Assembly: GCF_028737205.1 (NCBI RefSeq)
Contig: NZ_JAQZAL010000011.1
Location: 124,001 to 188,000 of the forward strand
Direction of reading: 5' to 3'
Source of the DNA: Actinomycetospora lutea
GTDB lineage: Bacteria > Actinomycetota > Actinomycetes > Mycobacteriales > Pseudonocardiaceae
Length of the DNA: 64,000 nt
The translations under genes were made by a program, and so were the position numbers. Of this stretch, positions 30,392-41,562 are shown one piece after another. The notes under the pieces were generated by a model. That model made no database searches and was not told where the DNA came from. It saw only the letters and a list, made by a program, of their open reading frames with translations. Each line of letters opens with the position of its first letter. Within the stretch, counting starts at the first letter, position 1.

Positions 30392-30922
30392 TCAGCGAGC
30401 CGGCCCGGGCCGCATCCGTCCCGCGACGAGGATCGTCGCGCCCTCGACCACGATCTGGATGCCCAGCAGCAGCCCCAGCAGCGACGGCACCGCGATCGTG
30501 AGGTTGAACAGCACGATGAGTCCCAGCAGGATCGACAGGATCCCGCTGACCACCAGGACCACCCGCGCCGACGGCACCTGCGACGCCGCGAAGAGCCGCG
30601 TCAGCCCGACGGCCAGGAACAGCGCGCCCGCCAGCAACGTCAGGCCGGCCGCGCCCGCGAGCGGGTCGCGGACCATGATCACGCCCAGCACGATGAGCAC
30701 CGCGCCCCCGAGGGCGGCCGACCACGAGACGCCGGACTCGCGGCGGACGAACGCGCCGACGAGCGTGACCACGCCGGCACCGATCGCGAACCATCCGAGG
30801 AGCAGGACGGACAGGAAGGTCGCGACCACGGCGTTGGCCAGCACGACCAACCCGGCCAGCAGCAGCAGGATGCCCAGGACCACGTCCCAGCCGGTCCTGC
30901 GTCGTTCCATGACGGTCGTCAT
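30392..30922 (-). CDS. HdeD/DUF308 family six-helix membrane protein
   Basis: A 176-residue protein with three repeated helix pairs: WDVVLGILLLLAGLVVLANA, SVLLLGWFAIGAGVVTLVGA, then WSAALGGAVLIVLGVIMVRD, AGLTLLAGALFLAVGLTRLF, then VLVVSGILSILLGLIVLFN and LLGLLLGIQIVVEGATILVA. This is the HdeD/DUF308 pattern, linked in enterobacteria to acid resistance. ATG at 30922 with GGAGG 9 nt upstream. The divergent gap to the CheB-like gene has three box-like sites, the highest density in the window. Confidence 0.85.
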   Translation of the reverse strand: MTTVMERRRTGWDVVLGILLLLAGLVVLANAVVATFLSVLLLGWFAIGAGVVTLVGAFVRRESGVSWSAALGGAVLIVLGVIMVRDPLAGAAGLTLLAGALFLAVGLTRLFAASQVPSARVVLVVSGILSILLGLIVLFNLTIAVPSLLGLLLGIQIVVEGATILVAGRMRPGPAR

Positions 30923-30986
30923 CTCGACCCGCCTCCTTCGTCTGGATGATGAGCAGACGCTGCCCGCCCGGAGGCCGTGGCGGGCA

Positions 30987-31081
30987 GGGGCGAGGGTCCC
31001 GGTCGGGAGGGGCCTCGGTCCCGGCCCGCCGTCCCGGTCGCCCGTCGTGCCGGATCCGGAACGGCCAGAGCCGGAGGTCCC
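30987..31081 (-). promoter_or_regulatory. Cluster of three DevR-like boxes, HdeD/CheB divergent promoter
   Basis: Minus-strand readings: GGGACCCTCGCCCC (30987-31000), GGGACCGAGGCCCC (31009-31022) and GGGACCTCCGGCTC (31068-31081). All three keep GGGACC and differ in one or two bases of the other half. The first two are 22 bp apart start to start, about two helical turns. The region is the 255-bp gap between starts at 30922 and 31178. Confidence 0.5.
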
Positions 31082-31177
31082 GCGACGGCGGGGCCGGCGG
31101 CCGTGGTCCGTGGGGGCCCGTCCGCGCCACCGTGGTCGTGTCCCCCGCGGACGCGCACACGCCCCGAGGAGGACCCC

Positions 31178-31771
31178 GTGATCGCTCCGGTGATCGTCAT
31201 CGTCGGCTCGGCCGGTGGCCTGGAGGCCGTGGTCGCGGTGCTCGATCCGCTTCCGTCGACGATCCCCGCCTCGATCCTGGTCCTGCTGCACCAGGACCCG
31301 CGGACCGGCAACGTCCTCGCGCCGGTCCTCGAGCACCGTTGCCACCGTGCGGTCCGCGAGATCCGCAGCGGCGAGCCGGTGGCCCCGGGCACGGTCCTCG
31401 TCGTCCCGGCCGGACGGCACGCGCTCGCGACCGCGCGCGGCACGGTGGTCCTGGTCGACTCGGACGGGCCCCCGCCCTACCGCCCCTCGGCCGACCTCCT
31501 GCTCAGTACCCTGGCCGTCACCGCCGGCCCTCACGTGATCGCGGTCGTGGTGTCCGGGCGTGGCAACGACGGGGCGACGGGCGCGGTCGCGGTCCACGAC
31601 CTCGGCGGCATCGTCCTCGCGGCCGACCGGGCGTCCTCGGCCCACTTCGCGATGCCGGAGGCCGCGATCGGGCGTGACGACGCGGTCGACCTCGTCCTGC
31701 CCGTCGGGGAGATCGCGGCGGCCCTGGTCGACCTGGTGGACCGGGCGGTCGGCACGGAGCCGGTCGTCTGA
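31178..31771 (+). CDS. Stand-alone CheB-type methylesterase domain
   Basis: A 197-residue protein covering only the CheB catalytic domain. The triad is recognisable: Ser in IVIVGSAGGLEAVVAVL, His in LVLLHQDP and Asp in VVSGRGNDGATGAVAVHDLG; AMPEAAIGRDDAVDLVLPV matches the domain end. There is no receiver domain and no chemotaxis gene (CheA, CheR, MCP) nearby. GTG start with GGAGG upstream. In chemotaxis CheB removes methyl groups from receptor glutamates. In non-motile actinobacteria the substrate of such orphan domains is unknown. It shares a three-box promoter with the HdeD gene. Confidence 0.85.
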   Translation: MIAPVIVIVGSAGGLEAVVAVLDPLPSTIPASILVLLHQDPRTGNVLAPVLEHRCHRAVREIRSGEPVAPGTVLVVPAGRHALATARGTVVLVDSDGPPPYRPSADLLLSTLAVTAGPHVIAVVVSGRGNDGATGAVAVHDLGGIVLAADRASSAHFAMPEAAIGRDDAVDLVLPVGEIAAALVDLVDRAVGTEPVV

Positions 31772-31838
31772 CGTCGGTGTCGGCCGGTGCCACGCCGACG
31801 TCCCGCCGGTCCGGGCTCGTCGTCGCCGCGCGGGCGGT

Positions 31839-32486
31839 TCAGCCCGGGCCCGCGCCCTCGGACTTGACCTTGTTGGCCAGCACCGCGGCCTGGACCCGAC
31901 GCTGCATCCCCAGCTTCGCCAGCAGCGCCGACACGTAGTTCTTGACGGTCTTCTCCGCCAGGAACATGCGCTCGCCGATCTCCCGGTTGGTCAGGCCCTC
32001 CCCGATGTAGCCCAGGACCTCCCGCTCCTTGACCGTCAGCTCCGCCAGGGGGTCCGGGGTCTCGGCCCGTGTCCGCAGGCGCGACATCAGCGCCGACGCC
32101 GCCCGGCCGTCGAGCAACGAGCCCCCCGACCCCACCTCCCGCACCGCGTTGACGATGTCGTTGCCCCGCACGTCCTTGATCACGTAGCCCGACGCCCCCG
32201 CCAGCACCGCGTCGAACATCGCCTGCTCGTCGGTGAACGAGGTCAGCATCAGGCAGGCCAGCTCGGGCATCCGGGACCGCAGCTCGCGACACAGCTCGAT
32301 CCCCGTGCCGTCGGGCAGGCGCACGTCGAGCACGGCCACCTGCGGCCGCGCCGCGGGCACGCGCGCGAGCGCCTCGGCCACCGATCCCGCTCCACCCACG
32401 ACCTCGAGATCGTCCTGCGCGTCCAGCAGCGCCGCGACCCCCTCCCGTACGACCTCGTGGTCGTCGACCAGGAACACCGAGATCAC
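31839..32486 (-). CDS. devR: DevR/DosR-like NarL-family response regulator
   Basis: A 215-residue regulator (M. tuberculosis DevR is 217) that reads as a close homologue along its whole length. Receiver residues: Asp8-Asp9, phospho-acceptor Asp54 in VLDVRLPDG, Thr82 and Lys104, all at DevR numbering. The LuxR-type HTH holds [20 protein letters not shown] with Lys179, Lys182 and Asn183, the DevR DNA contacts, followed by [12 protein letters not shown]. Identity of these contacts predicts a GGGAC-type half-site, which is what recurs through the window. The GTG start at 32486 has GGAGG 5 nt upstream. A box lies 83 bp upstream (autoregulation). The kinase gene is separate, at 10879, unlike the mycobacterial devR-devS operon. 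Confidence 0.94.
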   Translation of the reverse strand: MISVFLVDDHEVVREGVAALLDAQDDLEVVGGAGSVAEALARVPAARPQVAVLDVRLPDGTGIELCRELRSRMPELACLMLTSFTDEQAMFDAVLAGASGYVIKDVRGNDIVNAVREVGSGGSLLDGRAASALMSRLRTRAETPDPLAELTVKEREVLGYIGEGLTNREIGERMFLAEKTVKNYVSALLAKLGMQRRVQAAVLANKVKSEGAGPG

Positions 32487-32568
32487 GGCGTCCTCCTCTG
32501 CTCCCTCGGCGGGCGTGGTCCGGCGGGTTCCACCGGCCCAGCATGGGTCCTCGCGGCGACGGCGGGCA

Positions 32569-32582
32569 GGGTCGAACGTCCC
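32569..32582 (-). promoter_or_regulatory. DevR-like box upstream of devR
   Basis: On the minus strand GGGACGTTCGACCC, in the 102-bp gap between the devR start (32486) and the USP stop (32589). Both half-sites are recognisable (GGGAC, GACCC). It implies autoregulation, as in mycobacteria. Confidence 0.5.
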
Positions 32583-32588
32583 GGGTGA

Positions 32589-33083
32589 TCAGGACCCCGT
32601 CGGCGCCGGTGCCGGGTACCCGTCGGGCACGACCCGCACCGGGCAGGGGGCGTGCAGGACGCAGCCCCATCCCACCGAGCCGAGCAGCGCGCTGGCCACC
32701 GCCCCGCGGCCGCGGTGCCCGACGACGAGCTCGTCGGCGCCACGGGCCGCGGCGACCAGGACCTCGGCGGCGTCGCCGGGCTCGACGTCGACGGAGATCA
32801 CGGGACGGACGAGGTGCTCGCCCCCGAGCTCGTAGGCGACGTCGGAGACCATCTCCCCGACGGCCCCGCGCAGCGACTCCTCGATCTCGGCGCGACTCGG
32901 CAGCGGTGTCGGCGGTGCCGGCAGGCGCCACTCGGGCGGCTCGTAGACCGCGACCACCCGGAGCCGGGCGCCCCGCTCGGCGGCCGACCGCATGGCGTCG
33001 ACCAGGGCGGCTCGCGAGCCGGGCGAGCCGTCGACACCCACCACGACGGTCGGGCGGTGGTCCTCGTCCGCGGACGTCCTCAT
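32589..33083 (-). CDS. Single-domain universal stress protein upstream of devR
   Basis: A 164-residue UspA protein: TVVVGVDGSPGSRAALVDAM at the start and an intact nucleotide loop VVGHRGRGAVASALLGSVG near the end, then CPVRVVPDG. Predicted ATP-binding class. ATG at 33083 with AGGAG 5 nt upstream. It lies 102 bp upstream of devR on the same strand and 23 bp after a membrane-protein gene, so it may be read through from either promoter. It resembles the USPs at 17749 and 50950 closely in its loop sequence. Confidence 0.9.
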   Translation of the reverse strand: MRTSADEDHRPTVVVGVDGSPGSRAALVDAMRSAAERGARLRVVAVYEPPEWRLPAPPTPLPSRAEIEESLRGAVGEMVSDVAYELGGEHLVRPVISVDVEPGDAAEVLVAAARGADELVVGHRGRGAVASALLGSVGWGCVLHAPCPVRVVPDGYPAPAPTGS

Positions 33084-33106
33084 GAGCGCTCCTCCTCGCG
33101 CACCGG

Positions 33107-33829
33107 TCACCCCGGTGATCCTCGGGGAGGCGTCCCGTCGTCCCCAGGGCCGAACGGCACCGCGAGGGTCCCGGCGTGCCCGGGGTCCCGGGCGAGCAGC
33201 CGGACGAGCCCGATCCCGGTGACCGCGGCCATCGCGACCGCCATCAGCGCGCCGGCGCCGAGACCGATCGCCACGGCCACGACGGCCGACTGCCCCGGGT
33301 GCCAGAGCGGGGTGGCGACGGCGAGGAAGACGCTCAGTCCGAGCAGCCACGCGAGCGCCGTGACCCCGATCCAGGTCGCGGCGCGGGAGACGTGGCGGCG
33401 CAGCTCCAGCCACTGCGCGAGGCCGAGCACCAGGAGCACCAGGACGGCGAGCACGGCGACCAGGACCACCACGACCGGGACCGGCCAGGTCGCGAGCACC
33501 GGCGCCGCCGCCGACGGCAGGAGCGCGAGCAGGTAGGCCAGCGCCGCCGCGACGGCGGTGGCGCCCACCCAGCGGACCGCCGAGACCGCGGGCAGGACGC
33601 GGCGCATGACGGCCATCTGCCCCGCGCCCAGCACCGCCCCCTCCACCGCGCCGGCCGCCACCAGCAGGGGCAGCGACACCGTCGTCGGCGCCCCGGCCGT
33701 CAGCACACCCACCACCGCCGGCAGGGCGAACCCGGCCAGCTCGGCGAGGGCGACGACGGGGATCCACGCCCGCAGCAGCGCCGGTGCCCACGTCGGCACG
33801 CGCCCGTGCCGACGTCCGTCCTCGTCCAC
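33107..33829 (-). CDS. Polytopic membrane protein of unknown family
   Basis: A 240-residue protein with about six hydrophobic helices, including LLVAAGAVEGAVLGAGQMAV, VGATAVAAALAYLLALLPSA, VPVVVVLVAVLAVLVLLVLG, WIGVTALAWLLGLSVFLAVA and IGLGAGALMAVAMAAVTGIG. No signature motif I can place in a family. The GTG at 33829 is the likely start; an internal GTG 10 codons later is possible. It is divergent from the cation-ATPase gene across a gap with box-like sites, and its 3' end contains an imperfect box that may serve the USP downstream. Confidence 0.65.
   Translation of the reverse strand: MDEDGRRHGRVPTWAPALLRAWIPVVALAELAGFALPAVVGVLTAGAPTTVSLPLLVAAGAVEGAVLGAGQMAVMRRVLPAVSAVRWVGATAVAAALAYLLALLPSAAAPVLATWPVPVVVVLVAVLAVLVLLVLGLAQWLELRRHVSRAATWIGVTALAWLLGLSVFLAVATPLWHPGQSAVVAVAIGLGAGALMAVAMAAVTGIGLVRLLARDPGHAGTLAVPFGPGDDGTPPRGSPG
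33147..33160 (-). promoter_or_regulatory. Imperfect box inside the 3' end of the membrane-protein gene
   Basis: On the minus strand GTGCCGTTCGGCCC, 64 bp upstream of the USP start at 33083. Two differences from consensus, and within coding sequence, so weak. Confidence 0.25.
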
Positions 33830-33865
33830 GCGCTCACGGTCCGCGGAGCGGTTCGCCCCGCACCA

Positions 33866-33902
33866 GGGACCCGAGGTCGGTGCGCGCGGTGACCTCCGGC
33901 CC
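33866..33902 (+). promoter_or_regulatory. Two DevR-like boxes, membrane protein/cation ATPase divergent promoter
   Basis: GGGACCCGAGGTCG (33866-33879) and GTGACCTCCGGCCC (33889-33902; one change from consensus) in the 111-bp gap between starts at 33829 and 33941. The second ends 38 bp before the ATPase start, which has no obvious Shine-Dalgarno. Confidence 0.42.
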
Positions 33903-33940
33903 TGCCGGTCGGAACCGCCGGCCCCGCACCGTCGGACCTC

Positions 33941-36406
<2,466 letters not shown>

Positions 36407-36464
36407 CGCCGCCGTGGTCGGGCATTGGGCCTCCCGGGGGCGGTCCCGGCGGGCCCCGGCGCCA

Positions 36465-36478
36465 CGGACGTTCGTCCC
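36465..36478 (-). promoter_or_regulatory. DevR-like box upstream of membrane protein-WS/DGAT pair
   Basis: On the minus strand GGGACGAACGTCCG: both GGGAC and GTCC arms present, 66 bp before the ATG at 36545. Confidence 0.4.
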
Positions 36479-36544
36479 TGGACCACGCCGCTCCCCCGCG
36501 ATGCCCTCCAGGGACGAGGTCGACGACCCGGGGAGGAGAACGAC

Positions 36545-37051
36545 ATGGAGGACAACCCGCTGTTCATCGGGCTGTGGATCGTGTGCGGGGTCGCCACCGT
36601 CGGGGCGGCCGCGCTGGCGCACCGGAGCAGGACCGCGCTCCTCGTCGGGCGCGGGGCGGTCGGGGTGCTGTTCGTCGTCGGCGGGGCGCTGCTGCACGTG
36701 ATCAACCTCGCGTCCGGCGCGACCTACACCGGCTTCGCCGACCCGGCGTTCTTCCCGTGGGTCACCAGCACGTGGCAGCTGGTCGTCGTACCGGCCGCCG
36801 CCGTCCTCATCGGGCTGCTGGCGCTGTTCGAGGCCGTCGTCGGCATCCTCGCGCTCAGCGGAGGGCTCGCCACGCAGATCGGCTACGCCGGTGTGATCGC
36901 GTTCTACGTCCTGCTGTGGCCGTTCGGGTGGATGGAGCTCGTCTGGGTGCTGGTGATGATCGTGCCCATGCTCGTGCTGCTGCGCGCCGAGCGCCGCGCG
37001 TCGTCGTCCCGCAGCCTCGCACCGAGCGCCGCGCCCGGCGTCGGCGCGTGA
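36545..37051 (+). CDS. Four-helix membrane protein of unknown family
   Basis: A 168-residue protein. Hydrophobic helices: FIGLWIVCGVATVGAAALAH, LLVGRGAVGVLFVVGGALLH, VVVPAAAVLIGLLALFEAVV and VLLWPFGWMELVWVLVMIVP, with a polar Ser/Arg tail. A conserved-looking stretch ASGATYTGFADPAFFPWVTS lies between helices 2 and 3. Good GGAG ribosome site. The stop shares one base with the next gene's ATG (TGATG), coupling it to a WS/DGAT. It may assist acyltransferase placement at the membrane, but that is guesswork from position. Confidence 0.72.
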   Translation: MEDNPLFIGLWIVCGVATVGAAALAHRSRTALLVGRGAVGVLFVVGGALLHVINLASGATYTGFADPAFFPWVTSTWQLVVVPAAAVLIGLLALFEAVVGILALSGGLATQIGYAGVIAFYVLLWPFGWMELVWVLVMIVPMLVLLRAERRASSSRSLAPSAAPGVGA

Positions 37052-38412
37052 TGCGCGGCCCCGGTGCCCGCGGAGTCGATGACGTCCCGCTGCTGGATCG
37101 CGCGAGCGCGAGCGACCGCGCGTTCCTCGCCATGGACGGTGGCCGGTTCCCCGAGCAGTTCGGCGTCGTGCTGCGGCTCGACCCCGACCGCTCGGTGGAC
37201 CCGGAGTGGCTCCGGGACCTGCTCGCCGAGCGGGTCCCCGCGGTGGCCCGCCTGCGGCGTCGGCTCGTGCGCACGCCCTGGGGGTGCGGCGGGCCGATCT
37301 GGGTGGACGACCCCGCCTTCGACATCCGGCGCCACGTGCTGCACGCGACGTGCCCGGACCCCGGGGACCGTGCGGCCCTGGCGGACCTGGCGTGGCGCCT
37401 CGTCGCCCGACGGCTTCCTCGCGAGGCCCCGCTGTGGTCCGCGGTCCTGGTGACCGGTCTGGAGGAGGGCGGGGCGGCGATCGTGATCGTGCTGCACCAC
37501 GCCCTGGCGGACGGGGTCGGCGGTCTCGCCGTGCTCACCGACCTGGTCGATCCGGGCACGGACGCTCCGGCTCCCGGCTTCCCCGCGAGGCCACCGCGCC
37601 CCCGGGACCTCGCGCGCGACGCGGCGCGGCGCCGGTGGCGGACCCTGCGGGATCTGCGGGTCGAGGCGCGCCTGCTGCGCGCCTCCCTCACCGCGGGTGG
37701 CGGGCTGCGCCCGGCCCCGGCGGCGCCGTGCTCGCTGCTCGCCCCGACCGGCCCGCGGCGACGGGTCCTGGTCCTGCACCACGAGCTCGCCGGCCTGCGC
37801 GAGGCCGTCCACGCCCGCGGCGCCACCGTCAACGACGCCCTGCTCGCCGCGGTCGCCGCAGCGCTGCAGCAGGTGCTGGCCCGACGCGGTGAGGAGCTCG
37901 ACAGCATCGCGATCGCCGTGCCGGTCTCCGGGCGAGCGGGCACGCAGCGCCGCGAGCTCGGGAACCTGGTCAGCCCGCTCCTCATCCGGGTGCCCGCCGG
38001 TGGCCGGCGGGACGACCGGCTGGCCGCCGTGTCCCTCCGGGTCCGCGCCGGGCGGGGCGACGCCCTCGGTCCCCCGCCGATCGCCCTGCTCGGCGGGCTG
38101 TTCCGTCCCCTCGCGGCCCTCGGGGGCTTCCGGTTCTACATGCGCCACCAGCGCCGGATGCACACCCTGGTCAGCCATGTCCGCGGCCCCCGATCGGCGG
38201 TCGCCCTCGGCGGCGTCCCCGTGACCGCCGCCTTCCCGGTCGGGGCCGGGGAGGAGGGCCTCACCGTCTGTGTGGAGGCCCTGAGCTACGCCGGGAACCT
38301 GGCCATCACCGTGCTCGTCGACCCCGATCACGTCGCGGACGGCGACGACCTCGTCGAGGCGCTCGAGCACGAGCTGCGGGCCCTGGGCGAGCTCACCCCC
38401 CTCGGACACTGA
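37051..38412 (+). CDS. Wax ester synthase / diacylglycerol acyltransferase, copy 3
   Basis: A 453-residue WS/DGAT with catalytic HHALADG (His149, His150, Asp154), the N-terminal LLDRASASDRAFLAMDGGRF pattern, GATVNDALLAAVAAALQQVL and the late HVRGPRSAVALGGVPV. Fused translationally to the upstream membrane protein by TGATG. It is more divergent from copies 1 and 2 than they are from the family norm (for example its LVSPLLIRVPAGG segment). Three WS/DGATs within 17 kb indicate a strong commitment to neutral-lipid storage. Confidence 0.9.
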   Translation: MRGPGARGVDDVPLLDRASASDRAFLAMDGGRFPEQFGVVLRLDPDRSVDPEWLRDLLAERVPAVARLRRRLVRTPWGCGGPIWVDDPAFDIRRHVLHATCPDPGDRAALADLAWRLVARRLPREAPLWSAVLVTGLEEGGAAIVIVLHHALADGVGGLAVLTDLVDPGTDAPAPGFPARPPRPRDLARDAARRRWRTLRDLRVEARLLRASLTAGGGLRPAPAAPCSLLAPTGPRRRVLVLHHELAGLREAVHARGATVNDALLAAVAAALQQVLARRGEELDSIAIAVPVSGRAGTQRRELGNLVSPLLIRVPAGGRRDDRLAAVSLRVRAGRGDALGPPPIALLGGLFRPLAALGGFRFYMRHQRRMHTLVSHVRGPRSAVALGGVPVTAAFPVGAGEEGLTVCVEALSYAGNLAITVLVDPDHVADGDDLVEALEHELRALGELTPLGH

Positions 38413-38776
<364 letters not shown>

Positions 38777-38812
38777 CCCGTCCGCGAGAACCCGATCGAC
38801 CCAGCGACGGTA

Positions 38813-38832
38813 GATACCCTACCGGGTAGGGA
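38813..38832. promoter_or_regulatory. CstR-type operator overlapping the dioxygenase leader
   Basis: GATACCCTACCGGGTAGGGA contains inverted CCCTAC/GTAGGG arms. It ends 7 bp before the ATG at 38840 and includes the AGGGA that would serve as ribosome site, so repressor binding would block both promoter clearance and the leader. Similar arms occur in the 38422 operator. Confidence 0.6.
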
Positions 38833-38839
38833 ACCCATC

Positions 38840-40237
38840 ATGATCGACGTGCAGACCATCGCCACCACCAGCCTCGGCGACCGCAGCTACCTCGCCCACG
38901 ACGGCCGGACCGCGCTGGTGATCGACCCGCAACGCGACGTCGACCGCGTCCTGGCCCGCGCCGACCAGCTCGGCGTGCAGATCACCCACGTCGCCGAGAC
39001 GCACATCCACAACGACTACGTCAGCGGCGGTCTCGAGCTCGCCGCACGCACCGGCGCGACCTACCTCGTCGACGCCCGCGACCACGTCGGCTTCGACCGC
39101 ACCGCGGCACGCGACGGCGACGACATCGTCGTCGGGGCGATGCGGTTGCGGCCGCTCGCGACCCCGGGCCACACCCACCACCACCTGTCCTACGCCCTGG
39201 CCGACGAGTCGGGTGTCGTGCGGGCGGTGTTCACCGGCGGGTCGATGCTGTACGGCACCACCGGACGCACCGACCTCGTCTCCCCCGCCGACACCGTCGA
39301 GCTGACCCACGCCCAGTACCACTCGGTGCGCCGGCTGGTCGACGAGCTCCCGGCCGACGCCGTCGTCTACCCGACCCACGGCTTCGGCAGCTTCTGCTCC
39401 GCGACCCCACCCTCGGAGGAGGCCTCGACCGTCGGCGACCAGCGCACGATGAACCCGGCACTGACCCAGGACGAGGAGGCGTTCGTCGACACCCTCATCG
39501 CCGGGCTGGGCGCCTACCCCGCCTACTACGCGCGGATGGGTCCGACCAACGCCGCCGGACCCGCCCCGATCGACCTGTCCACCCCGGAACCGGTCGAGCC
39601 CGGGGAGCTGCGTGGGCGCCTCGCGGCCGGGATCGCGGCCGGTCACTGGGTGGTCGACCTGCGCGAGCGCACCGCGTTCGCCGCCGGGCACCTGGTCGGC
39701 TCGCTCTCCTTCGAGCTCGCCCAACCGTTCGTCACCTACCTCGGCTGGCTGCTCCCCGACGATGCCGAGCTGACCCTGATCGGGGAGTCCGCCGGTCAGG
39801 TCGCCGACGCCCGCCGTGACCTCGCGCGGATCGGCATCGATCGCCTCGCCGGCGCGGCCACCGGTCCGCTCGGCTCCCTCGCGGACGGCGCGCCGCAGGC
39901 CTCCTACCGGGTCTCGGACTTCGCGGGGCTGCTCGCCCGCGACCCGGCGGCGGTGACCGTCGTCGACACCCGCACCGAGATCGAGCGTGCCGGCGGCGGC
40001 GTCGCGGGCTCCCTCCACATCCCGCTGCACGAGCTGCTCGCCCGCCGCGACGAGATCCCCGACGGCGAGGTGTGGATCCACTGCGGGTCCGGCTACCGCG
40101 CCTCGGTCGCGGCCTCGCTGCTCGCCACCGAGCCCGGCCGGGACCGCGAGCTGATCGTGATCGACGACGACTGGCCCCACGCCGCGGACGCCGGACTGGC
40201 CATCGCGTACGACCAGACACCCGCCCTCGCGCGCTGA
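38840..40237 (+). CDS. Metallo-beta-lactamase-fold persulfide dioxygenase fused to two rhodanese domains (CstB/ETHE1-like)
   Basis: A 465-residue fusion. Residues ~1-240 are an ETHE1-type metallo-beta-lactamase fold with HIHNDYVSG, ATPGHTHHHLSYAL and VYPTHGFGSFC for Fe(II) binding. Residues ~260-345 are a rhodanese domain lacking the active Cys (LTLIGES). Residues ~355-460 are a second rhodanese with Cys415 in WIHCGSGYRASVA. Expected chemistry: oxidation of persulfide to sulfite or thiosulfate, with sulfur passed by the rhodanese. In S. aureus CstB the dioxygenase, pseudo-rhodanese and rhodanese are in the same order. Under the CstR-like operator. No DevR-like box found here. Confidence 0.92.
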   Translation: MIDVQTIATTSLGDRSYLAHDGRTALVIDPQRDVDRVLARADQLGVQITHVAETHIHNDYVSGGLELAARTGATYLVDARDHVGFDRTAARDGDDIVVGAMRLRPLATPGHTHHHLSYALADESGVVRAVFTGGSMLYGTTGRTDLVSPADTVELTHAQYHSVRRLVDELPADAVVYPTHGFGSFCSATPPSEEASTVGDQRTMNPALTQDEEAFVDTLIAGLGAYPAYYARMGPTNAAGPAPIDLSTPEPVEPGELRGRLAAGIAAGHWVVDLRERTAFAAGHLVGSLSFELAQPFVTYLGWLLPDDAELTLIGESAGQVADARRDLARIGIDRLAGAATGPLGSLADGAPQASYRVSDFAGLLARDPAAVTVVDTRTEIERAGGGVAGSLHIPLHELLARRDEIPDGEVWIHCGSGYRASVAASLLATEPGRDRELIVIDDDWPHAADAGLAIAYDQTPALAR

Positions 40238-40253
40238 GCCGGAGCACTGAGCG

Positions 40254-41033
40254 ATGCTCGGCCTCGCCGCCCTGTTCGGCGCGGTCATCGGCGCCCTGCT
40301 CGGGCTGGTCGGCGGGGGCGGCGGCATCCTCGCCGTCCCCGCCCTGGTCCACGGGCTCGGGCTCCCGTTGTCCACCGCCGTCCCCGCCTCGCTCGTGGTC
40401 GTCGGGCTGGCCTCGGCGGTCGCGGTCGCTCCCCGCGCACGCCGGGACGTCAACTGGCGCCTGGCCGGGATCATCGGGGCCGCCGGGGTCCCCGCCGCGG
40501 TGCTCGGAGGCGTGGTCCACCACCACCTCGACCCGGACGTCCTGCTGCTCGCCTTCTCCGCGCTCATGATCGTGGCCGCGGTCCGGATGCTGCGCGCCAC
40601 CGGTGAGGCCGGCGGGGTGTGCGACCTCCCCGACGGCGGGGTGGCCTGGCGACGCTGCCTGCCCCGGGCGGTCGCCACGGGGCTGCTGGTCGGCTTCCTG
40701 ACCGGACTGCTCGGCGTCGGCGGTGGGTTCCTGCTCGTGCCGGCGATGATCATCGCCCTCGGCCTGCGCACCCGCGTCGCCGTGGCGACCACGCTGGTCG
40801 TCATCGTCGTCAACTCCGCCGCCGGACTCGTGCCCCACCTCGCCGGCCCGGCCCCGGGGATGGATCTGCCGGTCGTCGCGACCTTCGCCCTCGCCGCCGT
40901 CGCCGTCGCCCTCCCCGCCGGCCGGCTCGCCCGCCGGGTCCCCGCCGCCGTGCTGCGTCGCGGCTTCGCCGTGCTGGTCCTGCTCGTCGCCGCCGGCGTC
41001 CTCGCCCAGGCCCTCGCCGCCCTGACCCCCTGA
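40254..41033 (+). CDS. TauE/SafE-family transporter (probable sulfite or organosulfonate exporter)
   Basis: A 259-residue membrane protein with the two-fold TauE/SafE repeat: ALLGLVGGGGGILAVPALVH in the first half and GLLGVGGGFLLVPAMIIALG in the second, about eight helices in all. Sixteen bp after the dioxygenase gene with GGAG 9 nt before the ATG. In the cst operon a TauE partner is thought to export sulfite made by the dioxygenase. The role is inferred from context; the family also carries other anions. Confidence 0.9.
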   Translation: MLGLAALFGAVIGALLGLVGGGGGILAVPALVHGLGLPLSTAVPASLVVVGLASAVAVAPRARRDVNWRLAGIIGAAGVPAAVLGGVVHHHLDPDVLLLAFSALMIVAAVRMLRATGEAGGVCDLPDGGVAWRRCLPRAVATGLLVGFLTGLLGVGGGFLLVPAMIIALGLRTRVAVATTLVVIVVNSAAGLVPHLAGPAPGMDLPVVATFALAAVAVALPAGRLARRVPAAVLRRGFAVLVLLVAAGVLAQALAALTP

Positions 41034-41049
41034 ACCCCGAGCCGCTCAC

Positions 41050-41110
<61 letters not shown>

Positions 41111-41119
41111 GGAGCGTCG

Positions 41120-41440
41120 ATGACCACCGTTCGCGAGATCACCGTGGACCAGCTCGCCGCGGTCCGCCAGGACACCGACCCCCCGCTCGTGCTCGACGTG
41201 CGCGGACGTAGCGAGTACGCCACCGGCCATGTGCCCGGCGCTCGCAACATCCCGCTCGACGAGCTCCCCGACCGTCTCGACGAGCTGCGGGGCAGCCGGC
41301 GCGTCGCGGCGATCTGCCGGTCCGGGAGGCGGAGCATCGAGGCCGCCGAGACCCTCGTCGCCGCCGGCATCGACGCCGTCTCGGTGGCCGGCGGCACGCA
41401 CGCGTGGACGGCGGCGGGCCGGCCGACCCGGGTCGGCTGA
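41120..41440 (+). CDS. Single-domain rhodanese sulfurtransferase
   Basis: A 106-residue rhodanese: LVLDVRGRSEYATGHVPGAR, the active loop CRSGRRS with Cys67, and AGGTHAWTAAGRP at the end. Moves sulfane sulfur between thiols. Last gene of the persulfide unit. The ATG at 41120 has GGAG 6 nt upstream. An in-frame extension through the Thr-Asp microsatellite is possible but lacks a start with a ribosome site. Confidence 0.92.
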   Translation: MTTVREITVDQLAAVRQDTDPPLVLDVRGRSEYATGHVPGARNIPLDELPDRLDELRGSRRVAAICRSGRRSIEAAETLVAAGIDAVSVAGGTHAWTAAGRPTRVG

Positions 41441-41485
41441 CACCCGGTGTCCACGCCTCCCCGGAGCGGGGCGACGCGGGTGCCC

Positions 41486-41499
41486 GGGACGTTGGGCCG
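41486..41499 (+). promoter_or_regulatory. Imperfect DevR-like box upstream of the ion-channel gene
   Basis: GGGACGTTGGGCCG: intact GGGAC half, two changes in the other. It lies 64 bp before the GTG at 41563. Confidence 0.3.
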
Positions 41500-41562
41500 T
41501 GGACGAGCCGGGCGTCGGGGCAGAACGATGACCAGGGTGACCCCCCTCCCACCGGGTGCGCG

